Source: JAWUXM01 sp034111325
Lineage (GTDB): Bacteria; Pseudomonadota; Alphaproteobacteria; Rickettsiales; JABIRX01
Direction of reading: 5' to 3'
Assembly (NCBI GenBank): GCA_034111325.1
Contig: JAWUXM010000016.1
Span: 38,120-102,119 of the forward strand
DNA: 64,000 nt
In this document: in pieces, positions 8,381 to 17,896 of the stretch
Layout: every line of letters begins with the position of its first letter
How positions within the stretch are numbered: the stretch's first letter is position 1
Notes under the pieces: model-generated
What the model saw: only the letters and a program-made list of their open reading frames with translations
Database searches by the model: none
What the model was told of the DNA's origin: nothing
Position numbers and translations under genes: made by a program

Positions 8381-10239
8381 CGTTTTTTTATAATTACACT
8401 AACAAATCCGCCAGCAACCATCAGCAAGATTCCTAGCCATAATAGGTTAACCATAGGATTGTAATAGATTCTGGTTAATATGCCATCCTTGCGCAGATCG
8501 CCAACTACCACATATAAATCTGAGAGAAATTTCACACGCATAATCGCGACTTCACTCGTTTGTTTTTGCTCGACAATATATAATCTTTTTTCTGGCTTTA
8601 GGACTTTTGCATAGACACCACGATCATAAACATCAAAACTTGCTTTACGGGTTAGATAGTTGCTCTCCTGCAGATGTTTTACTTCACGCAGATGTAACTG
8701 ATAATGGGCAATATTTGCTTTATCACCAACATCCATAACTAATTGTTTTTCCTGTTTCAGAATAGAGAAAAGCGCCAATGCAATCATCGCGATCATAAAA
8801 CCACTATGCGAGATTAACATCGGATATTCCTGCGCTTTGATCTTGTGGCCGATGAAAAAATTACTAACCATAAATAAAGCAATTAATGCAATCGTCAGAA
8901 TCACATAAGCTACAACATTGTAGTCTGCCTTGAGCCATAGCGACAGAGAAATAATCATACTAATTAGAACAGGCAGAAGCAGCTTCCCCGCTATACGCCG
9001 CCAATTATCTTTCTGCCATTTAAGAAATGGCAATGGTGACATTAACAATAAAATAATTGCTAAAAGCGGCGCTAGGCTACTATTAAAATATGGCGCACCA
9101 ACAGAGATCTTTTGCTTAGTTACAACCTCTAACAAAAGCGGGTATAAAGTTCCCAGAAAAACTACAAAACAACTCGTCACTAACAATAAATTATTCAGCA
9201 ACACAAAATTCACTTTGGAGAAAAAGCTATGTGTTTTCTTCGCCTCTTTCACAACTTTATTATTAAAAGCAAATAATGTGAGCGAATATAAAATGACCAG
9301 AATAACGAAAGCTAATATAAACACTCCCCGCTCAGGATCACTAGCAAAAGAATGCACCGAAATTACCACTCCCGAACGCACCAAGAAAAAGCCAATCAAA
9401 CAAAATATAAATGTCAAAAGCGAGAGCAATAACGTCCAATTTCTTAACTGCCCAGTTTTCTGAGTAATGATTAAGGAATGCAATAAAGCTGTGCCAAATA
9501 ACCATGGCATTAATGCAGCATTCTCCACAGGATCCCAAAACCAAAAACCACCCCAACCTAACTCACGATATGCCCACCAACCGCCAAAACCAATACCTAA
9601 CGTCAGTAGTGCCCAGCTAATTGAAATTATAGTTTTAAGATGTTTCGCCCAGTTTTTATCAAGAATTTTCAAATGCAAAACTGCAATAGCAAAGGCAAAA
9701 GCAAGCGAAAAACCAATATAGCCGCTATATAAAAGCGGCGGATGAATTACCAAGCCAATATCCTGCAATAAAGGGTTCAAACCTAAACCTTCGAGAGGAA
9801 CATCTAACAGGCGCTCAAATGGATTAGAAAAGAAAATCAAAAATGCATAAAAAGCGGCTATAATTACAGACTCCGCTAAAATGACTATGCGTTTAATTTG
9901 CAGCTCTACTTTTGATAAAGAACAAAAAAGCATCAATGCCAAGGAAAAGAGAAAAATAAACAGCAATATAGAACCTTCATGATTCCCCCAACTACCAGTA
10001 ATTTTATAAACTAATGGTTTCGCCTGATGTGAATTAAGGTAGACATTAGCAAAAGAAAAGTCAGAAATTATATAAAGATATACAAGATTTATGAATGCTA
10101 CCGCTGAAAAAAAGAATATGGATAGCACAAGTGGATTCAAGCACTTGCTGACTACCTTTTCCTTTTTACTTAAAGTAATGATAATACATAATAATGCTGA
10201 GATAAAACCCAACCATGTTGCAATGAGACCAAGTGACAT
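8377..10239 (-). CDS. ccmF: Heme lyase subunit CcmF
   Basis: Large inner-membrane subunit of the cytochrome c heme ligation complex. About 14 hydrophobic helices are visible over 620 residues. TGSWGNHEGS near 81-90 and the tryptophan-rich WWD heme-handling region at 221-240 (key residues WWAYRELGWGGFWFWDP) are diagnostic, as are the conserved histidines in IHPPLLY near 165. It lies 35 bases after ccmE and overlaps ccmG. Somewhat short against typical 640-660 residues, with no obvious lost domain. Confidence 0.96.
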   Translation of the reverse strand: MSLGLIATWLGFISALLCIIITLSKKEKVVSKCLNPLVLSIFFFSAVAFINLVYLYIISDFSFANVYLNSHQAKPLVYKITGSWGNHEGSILLFIFLFSLALMLFCSLSKVELQIKRIVILAESVIIAAFYAFLIFFSNPFERLLDVPLEGLGLNPLLQDIGLVIHPPLLYSGYIGFSLAFAFAIAVLHLKILDKNWAKHLKTIISISWALLTLGIGFGGWWAYRELGWGGFWFWDPVENAALMPWLFGTALLHSLIITQKTGQLRNWTLLLSLLTFIFCLIGFFLVRSGVVISVHSFASDPERGVFILAFVILVILYSLTLFAFNNKVVKEAKKTHSFFSKVNFVLLNNLLLVTSCFVVFLGTLYPLLLEVVTKQKISVGAPYFNSSLAPLLAIILLLMSPLPFLKWQKDNWRRIAGKLLLPVLISMIISLSLWLKADYNVVAYVILTIALIALFMVSNFFIGHKIKAQEYPMLISHSGFMIAMIALALFSILKQEKQLVMDVGDKANIAHYQLHLREVKHLQESNYLTRKASFDVYDRGVYAKVLKPEKRLYIVEQKQTSEVAIMRVKFLSDLYVVVGDLRKDGILTRIYYNPMVNLLWLGILLMVAGGFVSVIIKKR

Positions 10240-10274
10240 TTTTATTTTACCTAATTGTTGTTTCCCTCCCCCCG

Positions 10275-10700
10275 CTACAAAGGAGAGGGAGTGATCTTGT
10301 TACCTAACTCCACTGGAGGCATATAGTTCTCATCATGTTTCGCAAGGATTTCATCAGCAACAAATACATTATCTTTTATCCTGCCATTTGCCACAACGCC
10401 CTGCCCTTCACGAAATAAATCTGGCAGAATGCCTTGATAGAGAGTTTTTATTTCTTGCTTAAAATCCGTAATTATAAACTCCACCTTGTTACCATCATGA
10501 TAAATGATGCTGCCTTTTTTTACCATACCACCAATTCTTATCTTTTTATTAATGCTAAGCTGTGACAGTTCAGACGGTGCATAGAAAAACATAATATTTT
10601 GACGAAAATTACTATAAAGTAAACCAGCAAGACCAAGAATTATAGATAAAGTTGCGATGATAAAAACCGCACGATTTTTTTTATTTTTTCTTCTGAACAT
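10275..10700 (-). CDS. ccmE: Heme chaperone CcmE
   Basis: Carries heme covalently in the periplasm and hands it to CcmF. An N-terminal membrane anchor (about 10-30) is followed by the OB-fold domain. The heme-binding motif is HDENY with H122 and Y126, and the preceding VADEILAK is typical. The 141 residues match the family. The gene overlaps ccmD by 20 bases in another frame. Confidence 0.95.
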   Translation of the reverse strand: MFRRKNKKNRAVFIIATLSIILGLAGLLYSNFRQNIMFFYAPSELSQLSINKKIRIGGMVKKGSIIYHDGNKVEFIITDFKQEIKTLYQGILPDLFREGQGVVANGRIKDNVFVADEILAKHDENYMPPVELGNKITPSPL

Positions 10701-10803
10701 TTTTGACTTTTCTCCAATTAATAATCGTCTGCATTAGAACTCCAACAAGAACAATCGCAGATATAAGATAGACTGCTAATACGTAATAAAAATAATCATT
10801 CAT
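10681..10803 (-). CDS. ccmD: Heme exporter accessory protein CcmD (40 aa)
   Basis: A short gene encoding MNDYFYYVLAVYLISAIVLV and then a basic tail rich in K and R. One membrane span with an aromatic N-terminus and a basic C-terminus is the CcmD hallmark, and the position just before ccmE fits the ccm order. CcmD helps release holo-CcmE from the CcmABC transporter, whose genes are not in this window. The start codon overlaps the trpE stop as ATGA, and the end overlaps ccmE by 20 bases, which indicates translational coupling on both sides. Confidence 0.88.
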   Translation of the reverse strand: MNDYFYYVLAVYLISAIVLVGVLMQTIINWRKVKNVQKKK

Positions 10804-12275
10804 TTTGTACCTTCTGCCGCTTTCATCAAAGCCTTGGCTTTATTAATTGTTTCCTCATATTCACTTTCGGCCACTGAATCATAAACCACGCCAGCGCCTG
10901 CCTGCAGATGCAAAGTACCATCTTTTAATAATGCAGTGCGCAGCATAATCGCCATATCCATATAGCGACCACTTGCTGAAAAATAACCAGCGCACCCCGC
11001 ATAAAAACTGCGCTTATCTCTTTCCATCTCATTAATAATCTGCATAGCCCGAATCTTTGGCGCGCCTGAGACTGTCCCCGCTGGAAAACCTGCCATCAAC
11101 GCGTCGACCAAATCATGCTTAGTATAATCCAGCTCGCCTTCAACTGTTGAGCTAATATGCATAACATGTGAATAATATTCAATTTCCATTTGGCGCGTAA
11201 CCCTAACGCTTGCTGGTTTTGCAACTTTACCAACATCATGACGCCCAAGATCAATTAACATTAAATGTTCCGCACGTTCTTTTGGGTCGGCCAATAAATC
11301 TGCCGACAATTCTGCATCCTCCTTAGCATCAAGACCACGCTTCCTTGTGCCTGCTAAAGGACGAATTACAACCTTATCATGGTCAACTTTTACCATTATT
11401 TCAGGGCTCGAACCAATAATTTCATAATCAATAAAACTAAAGTAAAATAAAAATGGTGAAGGATTTAAAATACGTAACGAACGATAAAAATTAAAACCAT
11501 TTTTCTTAAATTTTGCTGAGAAACGTTGTGATGGTAAAACTTGGAATACATCACCTTCAACAATATAATCCTTGGCTTTATCGACCATTGCACAATATTC
11601 TTCTCTGCTCATATTCGGTAGAAATTCTACCTCCGCATCATCCGATTCTGCGCTTTCTACCTCCTCCCCTGCTAATGCATCCTTCGCTTTAGCAATCAAA
11701 CTCTGCGCTGCTTGGTATCGTTCCTGTGCATCACCACTATGTGCCCATACTGGTGCTGCAATGATCATCTCCTTTTGTACATTATCAAATATTACCATTA
11801 ATTGCGGGCGAATAAATACGCTATCTGGAATCTCTAGCGTATCCTCTTTCATCAGACCAACATCCTCAATCAAATGAATCATCTCATAACCCATATAGCC
11901 AAACCAACCCGCTAGCATCGGTGGCATATCATCTGAGAATGTTATTTTACTCTTTTGGATTTGCTCTTGCAGTGAAGGTAGAATTTTTTTCCGATCGTTA
12001 ATCGTAATATCTTCCTTACCATCTTCGCTGATTGTTACGCTACTATTTTGACACACCCATTTTTTATCAGCCATTAGACCAATCGCCGAATAGCGTCCAC
12101 GCTTTTTACCACCTTCAACTGATTCAAGTAAAAAATGATTAGGGTCGAGAGGAAACAATTTTAAAGCCGCGGTAACTACACCATCGCTATCGGCAGCTAT
12201 TTTACTGATGATGATTTGGCTCTCTCCAGCATTAAATTTTTTTGCAAAATCATCAAAATCAATATCAAGAATCAT
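10800..12275 (-). CDS. trpE: Anthranilate synthase component I (or PabB-like chorismate-utilising enzyme)
   Basis: Converts chorismate to anthranilate with an amidotransferase partner. FLLESVEGGKKRGRYSAIGL near 48-67 is the tryptophan-feedback region typical of TrpE. The catalytic C-terminal half shows GSSPEIMVKV, RPLAGTRKRG, TVSGAPKIRAM and QAGAGVVYDS. The usual DLGRNDVGRV reads DLGRHDVGKV here, an N to H change at a normally strict position. The 491 residues are normal. No trpG is adjacent. The gene is placed first in what looks like an operon with ccmD-ccmE-ccmF-ccmG and overlaps ccmD by four bases. PabB function is possible but the N-terminal motif favours TrpE. Confidence 0.87.
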   Translation of the reverse strand: MILDIDFDDFAKKFNAGESQIIISKIAADSDGVVTAALKLFPLDPNHFLLESVEGGKKRGRYSAIGLMADKKWVCQNSSVTISEDGKEDITINDRKKILPSLQEQIQKSKITFSDDMPPMLAGWFGYMGYEMIHLIEDVGLMKEDTLEIPDSVFIRPQLMVIFDNVQKEMIIAAPVWAHSGDAQERYQAAQSLIAKAKDALAGEEVESAESDDAEVEFLPNMSREEYCAMVDKAKDYIVEGDVFQVLPSQRFSAKFKKNGFNFYRSLRILNPSPFLFYFSFIDYEIIGSSPEIMVKVDHDKVVIRPLAGTRKRGLDAKEDAELSADLLADPKERAEHLMLIDLGRHDVGKVAKPASVRVTRQMEIEYYSHVMHISSTVEGELDYTKHDLVDALMAGFPAGTVSGAPKIRAMQIINEMERDKRSFYAGCAGYFSASGRYMDMAIMLRTALLKDGTLHLQAGAGVVYDSVAESEYEETINKAKALMKAAEGTK

Positions 12276-12310
12276 GTTGTTAGATTATTTATTATGCAGT
12301 CACCCAATGT

Positions 12311-12400
12311 GTCATTGCCTGAACCGCCTGCAATTTTAGGTCGATCCAAGGGCAAAAGTCGAGATATTTATTTGTGGCTCTAGACTCCTAGAATTTCTTT
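12311..12400. repeat. Degraded palindromic repeat, family B
   Basis: GTCATTGCCTGAACCGC at 12311 and the later CTAGACTCCTAGAATTTC correspond to the arms of the family B elements at 21618, 45265, 53012 and 56744, with many substitutions. It lies between trpE and the upstream ppiD-like gene. Confidence 0.6.
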
Positions 12401-12430
12401 AAAATTCAAAAAGTGGCACAAAATTGAAAA

Positions 12431-14299
12431 TCACTGTACTTTATTGATGTTCTCATTGACTCGCACTTCGTATTTTTTATATAAATGCATATTATATTGT
12501 TCCAGTATCGCTTCTTGAAATGTTGAGCTTAATAAATTTGTCATTTGTCTTAATTCTGCTTGATGTCCATCTTCCTTAGCAGGACTAATTCCCTCTAATA
12601 CCGCAAAATCATACCCGCCATTTGTATTAGCATAGGGCATAGTAGCATTAGCTATATCTAGAGCAAAAATCTCTACAACTAAACCCTGTGATAATGAGCT
12701 CTCCGTACGCTGTAATTTTACGTCACGCTCTAATTGCAAACCATATTTCGTTGCTAAGTTATTAGCCTTTTTACCGTTATTAATTTCTTCCACATAAGAT
12801 TGCGCAAGATTATATAATTCATCCTCAGCTTTTTGATTCCGCCATTCCGTCACTACCAAACCCTTGACTTCATCAAGGGCTTTATACCTCTCGCCCAAAA
12901 CATTGTCTATTTGTACAACCATGAATATTTCATCACCAACAATTGTTGCAATTGGCTCTGTGACTTCATCAATATTAAAGACACTATCGATAATTTCTTG
13001 GCTAAATGTTGGATATGTCTTTTCTAGAGAACCAAAAAATCTACCCTCTTCTTTTGCGACAGAATTATTGCTCTGTACCGCGATTTGATATTTTGTAGCT
13101 GCTTCCTTCATTGTAGCACCAGAAGATAATTCATCCTCTATTTGGTTAAATGTTTCCAAAGCAAATTCACAAGATTTCTCTTTTCTAAGAGTTTGTTCTA
13201 TATCAGATTTAACCTGAGCAAAAGTAAGTACCTTCTCTGGAGTAACTTTATCAACCATGAATATATGCCAACCAAATGGTCCCGCAATTGGCTTGGTAAT
13301 TTGCGCTTCTGATAGAGCAAACACCTCATCCCTAAATTCACGAATCAACTCCTCTTTCGTCAACTCACCAAGGCTAACTTGATTTTTATTGAGACCGCTT
13401 ATTTTCGCAACTGCGTAAAAATCCTCCCCCGCTTTGATCTTCTTATATGCAGCTTTTGCATCTTTTTTAGTTTTAAAGAACACTTGCTTTAAGTTACGAG
13501 ACTCGGGCGTTTTGTAATTGTTTATATTGCTTTCATATTCAGTTTGCAAAAGCTCTTGACTAATCTCTACCCTTCCATGCATAGCCTTGCAACTGACATC
13601 TAAATAAGAGATGTCTCTTGTTTCAGCTTGCATAAAAAACTCTTTGTTTTTCTCGTGATAGCCAATTAAATCAGCCTCACTAGGAATAAAAGATATTTTA
13701 TCAATTTTATTTTTTGGTACTGTTATAATATCAACTGTGCGAGCTTCATATTCATATTTATATATGTCACTTACCAGCCCATCAAGCGTAGCATTATTGG
13801 CCGTTAAGGCATCTATTATATAGTTACGGGCAAGTTCTTTGTTGAGATTAGAAATATAGAGTTCTTCAATTAGACCAGAAATATTCATTACTAGGTTGAA
13901 ACGTTTCTTGCTAAACTTCCCTTCATCATCAAAAAACCGTTTATCATTAAAAATCTGCTCTAGCGCTACACGATCATCCATTAATATTTCTAATGATTTA
14001 GCTTCCTGCTCAAACAATCTATCTATGATTAACTGTCTCAAGGTAAGTTGACGTAGAAACAACTCATCATTCTCAGTTAATTTATTTGCTCCATTCTCAG
14101 AAGCTCTAGAACGCTGACGCGAAAGCTCTTGCTGAAACTGTTGCATAGTCACCGCCTCATCACCAACTGTAGCAATATCACTACCAGCAGTGCTGCGAAA
14201 AATATCACCTACTCCCCAAAGGACAAATGATAACATGATTAGCACTAAGATTGATTTAACAAAAAGCGTATTTGTTACTTGCCTAATTTTACCTAGCAT
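12431..14299 (-). CDS. ppiD: PpiD/SurA-type peptidyl-prolyl isomerase, membrane-anchored periplasmic chaperone
   Basis: Helps fold proteins leaving the Sec translocon. One N-terminal anchor (about 14-32, LFVKSILVLIMLSFVLWGVG) is followed by a SurA_N-like region. A parvulin domain lies around 250-350, with FKTKKDAKAAYKKIKAGEDF, SLGELTKEELI and KPIAGPFGWHIFMVDKV. A C-terminal helical chaperone region follows. The 622 residues match PpiD. It lies 155 bases upstream of trpE on the same strand and is divergent from tpiA. Confidence 0.9.
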   Translation of the reverse strand: MLGKIRQVTNTLFVKSILVLIMLSFVLWGVGDIFRSTAGSDIATVGDEAVTMQQFQQELSRQRSRASENGANKLTENDELFLRQLTLRQLIIDRLFEQEAKSLEILMDDRVALEQIFNDKRFFDDEGKFSKKRFNLVMNISGLIEELYISNLNKELARNYIIDALTANNATLDGLVSDIYKYEYEARTVDIITVPKNKIDKISFIPSEADLIGYHEKNKEFFMQAETRDISYLDVSCKAMHGRVEISQELLQTEYESNINNYKTPESRNLKQVFFKTKKDAKAAYKKIKAGEDFYAVAKISGLNKNQVSLGELTKEELIREFRDEVFALSEAQITKPIAGPFGWHIFMVDKVTPEKVLTFAQVKSDIEQTLRKEKSCEFALETFNQIEDELSSGATMKEAATKYQIAVQSNNSVAKEEGRFFGSLEKTYPTFSQEIIDSVFNIDEVTEPIATIVGDEIFMVVQIDNVLGERYKALDEVKGLVVTEWRNQKAEDELYNLAQSYVEEINNGKKANNLATKYGLQLERDVKLQRTESSLSQGLVVEIFALDIANATMPYANTNGGYDFAVLEGISPAKEDGHQAELRQMTNLLSSTFQEAILEQYNMHLYKKYEVRVNENINKVQ

Positions 14300-14348
14300 C
14301 TATTAATTGACTGTGATTTGATTTAATGGAAAACATTTGAGAAGCATT

Positions 14349-15101
14349 ATGAGCAAAACAATAGTTATTGGCAATTGGAAAATGAACGGCGACCTCGCCT
14401 TTTGTAAAAACCTCGCTCAACAAATAACAACGCATGCCGAAATGGACGATGATACAAATGTAGTTCTATGTCCACCAACGCCCTTCCTATCCGCAGTTAA
14501 TGATGTTATAACAACCAGCCCTCTTTCACTTGGCGCGCAGGATTGCAGTGAATCTGATAAAGGTGCACATACTGGTGATGTCTCTGCTTCAATGCTCAAA
14601 TCCATCGGCTGCAATCATGTCATAGTTGGCCATTCTGAAAGACGAACTAATCATGGCGAGACTAATCAACTAGTTAAAGCCAAAGCATATAATGCTCAAC
14701 AAAATGACTTAGTAACGATTATCTGCGTTGGTGAAAATCTTGCTGAATATCAACAAGGCAAAACTCATACAGTAATAAAACAACAATTAATCGAATCATT
14801 ATCAGAAGATACTGACTCAGAAAACACAATTATTGCTTACGAACCAGTTTGGGCAATTGGCACTGGGAAAATCCCTAGCATACAAGAAATAAGCGATATT
14901 GCAGAATTAATGAGCGAAACTGTAAAAACACTTGGCAATAAAACAAATAATGCTAACATGCGCTTCCTTTATGGTGGCTCCGTCAATAAGAACAACGCAC
15001 AGGAACTCGCCTCAATAGAAAAAATTAACGGTTTTTTAGTAGGTTCAGCAAGTCTGAACGCTGAAGAATTTTGCAATATTATAAGATTAACTCAAAGGTA
15101 A
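14349..15101 (+). CDS. tpiA: Triosephosphate isomerase
   Basis: Interconverts dihydroxyacetone phosphate and glyceraldehyde 3-phosphate. The catalytic residues are in place: K11 in GNWKMNGD, H95 in GHSERR and E165 in AYEPVWAIGTG. The phosphate-binding YGGSVN lies near the end. A longer frame begins at a TTG at 14337, but the ATG at 14349 gives the standard N-terminus MSKTIVIGNWKMNG and 250 residues. secG follows after 11 bases. Confidence 0.97.
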   Translation: MSKTIVIGNWKMNGDLAFCKNLAQQITTHAEMDDDTNVVLCPPTPFLSAVNDVITTSPLSLGAQDCSESDKGAHTGDVSASMLKSIGCNHVIVGHSERRTNHGETNQLVKAKAYNAQQNDLVTIICVGENLAEYQQGKTHTVIKQQLIESLSEDTDSENTIIAYEPVWAIGTGKIPSIQEISDIAELMSETVKTLGNKTNNANMRFLYGGSVNKNNAQELASIEKINGFLVGSASLNAEEFCNIIRLTQR

Positions 15102-15112
15102 AGAAATAAGTT

Positions 15113-15427
15113 ATGGAAAATCTACAAAATCTATTATTAATAGTTCACATCATTACCGCAGTTTTACTGATAGTCTTAGTGCTCTTGCAACCAAGCTCAA
15201 GTGACGGTGGCTTTGTTTCATCAATGAATAATTCGCAAGCCCTTGTATCAGGGCGCTCTGCCGCCAATTTCTTAACTAAACTAACTGGCTTCCTTGCAGC
15301 ATTATTTATGCTAAACAGCTTAGCTTTAGCCACACTTGCACATAGGCAAGTTGATAAAGATTCACAAATTGATAAATTTATCAAACAAAAAACCCAAGAA
15401 ACACCTGCTGCACCATTAGCAGAATAA
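15113..15427 (+). CDS. secG: Preprotein translocase subunit SecG
   Basis: Small two-helix subunit of the SecYEG channel. Helix one (about 5-24, with VLLQPSSSDG just after) and helix two (about 52-70) flank a conserved glycine/serine-rich loop. The tail is charged. The tpiA-secG-pyrG order is common in proteobacteria and supports the call. Preceded by AAAGGTAAAG, a usable ribosome binding site. Confidence 0.92.
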   Translation: MENLQNLLLIVHIITAVLLIVLVLLQPSSSDGGFVSSMNNSQALVSGRSAANFLTKLTGFLAALFMLNSLALATLAHRQVDKDSQIDKFIKQKTQETPAAPLAE

Positions 15428-15444
15428 TAGTGCAATAACATAAT

Positions 15445-17073
15445 ATGAAAAACACGAAATTTATATTCATAACTGGCGGCGTTGTATCATCCCTTGGCAA
15501 AGGCATTACTGGTGCTAGCCTTGCCTCCATATTACAAGCTCATGGCTATAAAGTCCGCATCAGAAAATTAGACCCTTATCTAAATGTTGACCCAGGTACA
15601 ATGAGCCCTTTCCAACATGGTGAAGTTTACGTCACTGATGATGGCGCTGAGACTGACCTTGACCTTGGTCATTATGAAAGATTCACTGACATTAATACTA
15701 AAAAATCAGACAATGTCACATCTGGTCAAATTTACTCAAAACTACTTAGTAAAGAGCGCAAAGGAGACTATCTCGGCGGAACAGTCCAAGTCATTCCACA
15801 TGTTACTGATCTAATAAAAGAATTCATCCTCAGCAACATTACTGATGAAGATTTTATAATTTATGAAATCGGCGGCACAGTTGGTGACATTGAAGGCTTA
15901 CCATTCTTTGAAGCAATTCGTCAAATTGGCTATAAATTCGGTCGTGAAAAATCCCTCTTCATTCACTTAACTTTAGTGCCTTATATCAAAGCTGCTAAAG
16001 AGATAAAAACCAAACCAACACAACATTCCGTCAAAGAATTGCGCTCAATCGGTATCCAACCTGACATCCTAATCTGCCGCAGTGAAGTTCCAGTTCCCGC
16101 AGCTGAACGTAAAAAAATTGCACTATTTTGCAATGTTGATGAAAAGAATGTAATTCAAGCACCTGATGTTGACACAATCTACCGCATACCGCTAGTTCTT
16201 CACCAACAAAAGCTTGATCGGCAAATTCTTGAACATTTTAATCTAGCGATTGAGTGCGAGCCTAATCTTGAAAAATGGCAAAATATTGTTAGCCAAATTA
16301 ACAAAAATAAAAAGACGGTTAATATTGCCATAGTAGGAAAATATACTGGTTTAAAAGAGGCGTACAAATCTTTGATCGAATCCTTAGAGCATGCGGCAAT
16401 TAACCTTGATGTAAAAGTAGAAATCATCTGGATTGATGCAAGAACACTCAATAAAAAAACTACAAAAGCAAGCCTTGTTAGTGCAGACGGAGTCTTGGTA
16501 CCAGGCGGCTTTGGCACAGAAGGCATAAAAGGTAAAATCGCTGCAATTACTTACGCACGTGAAAACAACATTCCCTTCTTCGGAATTTGCCTTGGTATGC
16601 AAATGGCAGTTATAGAATTTGCTGAAAATGTTGCTAAAATTAACTCACCATATTCAAGTGAGTTCGTCAAAAAAAGAAACGGCAACCAATTAATCGGTTT
16701 GATGACCGAATGGTTCAAAAGTGGTAAAAAACAACAACGCAAACATAATGGTGATTTAGGCGGGACAATGCGCTTAGGAGCCTATCCTTGTAAAATAATT
16801 GCCAAAACTTTAGCCAGTAAAATCTATGGCATGAGCAAGATCGACGAACGTCACAGGCATCGTTACGAGTTTAATATTAATTATAAAAAACAGCTGGAAA
16901 AGGCTGGCATGGTTTTCTCCGGAATGTCCCCTGATAATAATTTAGCTGAAATTATCGAGCTGCCTACAAATGATTTCTTCATCGCTGTGCAATTTCACCC
17001 TGAACTTAAATCACGACCTTTCTCACCGCACCCTTTATTTACAAATTTTGTCAAAGCAAGTAGTAAAATATAA
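15445..17073 (+). CDS. pyrG: CTP synthase
   Basis: Makes CTP from UTP, ATP and glutamine. The N-terminal synthetase domain begins with ITGGVVSSLGKGITGASL and contains RKLDPYLNVDPGTM. The C-terminal class I glutaminase domain starts near residue 290 and shows GICLGMQ with the nucleophilic cysteine and VQFHPELKSRP with the triad histidine and glutamate. The 542 residues are standard. The last 26 bases overlap the proposed TTG start of the DUF692 gene. Confidence 0.98.
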   Translation: MKNTKFIFITGGVVSSLGKGITGASLASILQAHGYKVRIRKLDPYLNVDPGTMSPFQHGEVYVTDDGAETDLDLGHYERFTDINTKKSDNVTSGQIYSKLLSKERKGDYLGGTVQVIPHVTDLIKEFILSNITDEDFIIYEIGGTVGDIEGLPFFEAIRQIGYKFGREKSLFIHLTLVPYIKAAKEIKTKPTQHSVKELRSIGIQPDILICRSEVPVPAAERKKIALFCNVDEKNVIQAPDVDTIYRIPLVLHQQKLDRQILEHFNLAIECEPNLEKWQNIVSQINKNKKTVNIAIVGKYTGLKEAYKSLIESLEHAAINLDVKVEIIWIDARTLNKKTTKASLVSADGVLVPGGFGTEGIKGKIAAITYARENNIPFFGICLGMQMAVIEFAENVAKINSPYSSEFVKKRNGNQLIGLMTEWFKSGKKQQRKHNGDLGGTMRLGAYPCKIIAKTLASKIYGMSKIDERHRHRYEFNINYKKQLEKAGMVFSGMSPDNNLAEIIELPTNDFFIAVQFHPELKSRPFSPHPLFTNFVKASSKI

Positions 17074-17896
17074 AGACCTAATCGGTGTTGGGCTTCGCCA
17101 ACCACACTACAAGGACTTCATTGAAGGCACGCCAGATATTGGCTGGCTCGAGGTACATAGTGAGAATTTCTTTGCTGAAGGTGGTGCATCTATTGAATTC
17201 TTACATAAAATTGCCAATAAATACCCATTAAGTATGCATGGCGTTGGCTTATCCCTTGGCTCTAGCGACGGCTTGGATAAACACCACCTTACAAAACTTA
17301 AAAAATTAATTAGTGAAGTTAAACCCTTCTTAGTTTCTGAACATGTTTCATGGTCAGGCTTTGGCGGACAATTCTTAAATGATCTACTTCCCTTGCCTTA
17401 TAATCAAGAATCACTGGAGATTATTTGTGACAACATAAATTATCTACAAGATTTTCTTGGTCGCGAGATTCTCATTGAAAACCCCTCTTCCTATATGGCT
17501 TTCGACGAATCTAGCATGAGTGAGTGGGAGTTTATGAGACGAGCTCAAGAAAAAACTAATTGTGGATTATTACTTGATTTAAACAATATTTTTGTCTCCG
17601 CTTATAATCATAACTTCTCAAGCATAGATTATATTGACCACATGCCAATAAAAGCTGTAAAAGAAATTCACCTTGCTGGCCCCACTAAAAAACAATTAAA
17701 AAATAAAGAAATTTTTATTGATAGCCATAGTACAAAAGTCATGGCTGAAGTCTGGCAATTATACGAATATGCAACAGGTATTTTTGGCGCAGTACCTACG
17801 TTGATTGAATGGGACAATAACATTCCAGAGCTTAGTATTTTGCTAGGGGAAGCAGAAAAAGCACGTAAAATTATCAGAACCCATGACGGATCTTAA
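17048..17896 (+). CDS. DUF692 multinuclear non-heme iron oxidative enzyme (MNIO), BufB/HvfB-like
   Basis: MNIO enzymes such as MbnB and the bufferin enzymes modify cysteines in small precursor peptides with a two- or three-iron centre. Nearly all metal-ligand motifs are visible: MHGVGLSLGS, SEHVSWSG, ENPSSYMAF, DLNNIFVSAYNH, EIHLAG, DSHSTKV and IEWDNNIP. The frame is open well upstream inside pyrG, but homologous sequence starts at LIGVGLRQPHY, so the TTG at 17048 (282 residues) is the best start; it overlaps pyrG by 26 bases. It overlaps the DUF2063 partner by 14 bases. No DUF2282-like or other cysteine-rich precursor lies in the operon, which is unusual. Family firm, substrate unknown. Confidence 0.9.
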   Translation: MSKQVVKYKDLIGVGLRQPHYKDFIEGTPDIGWLEVHSENFFAEGGASIEFLHKIANKYPLSMHGVGLSLGSSDGLDKHHLTKLKKLISEVKPFLVSEHVSWSGFGGQFLNDLLPLPYNQESLEIICDNINYLQDFLGREILIENPSSYMAFDESSMSEWEFMRRAQEKTNCGLLLDLNNIFVSAYNHNFSSIDYIDHMPIKAVKEIHLAGPTKKQLKNKEIFIDSHSTKVMAEVWQLYEYATGIFGAVPTLIEWDNNIPELSILLGEAEKARKIIRTHDGS

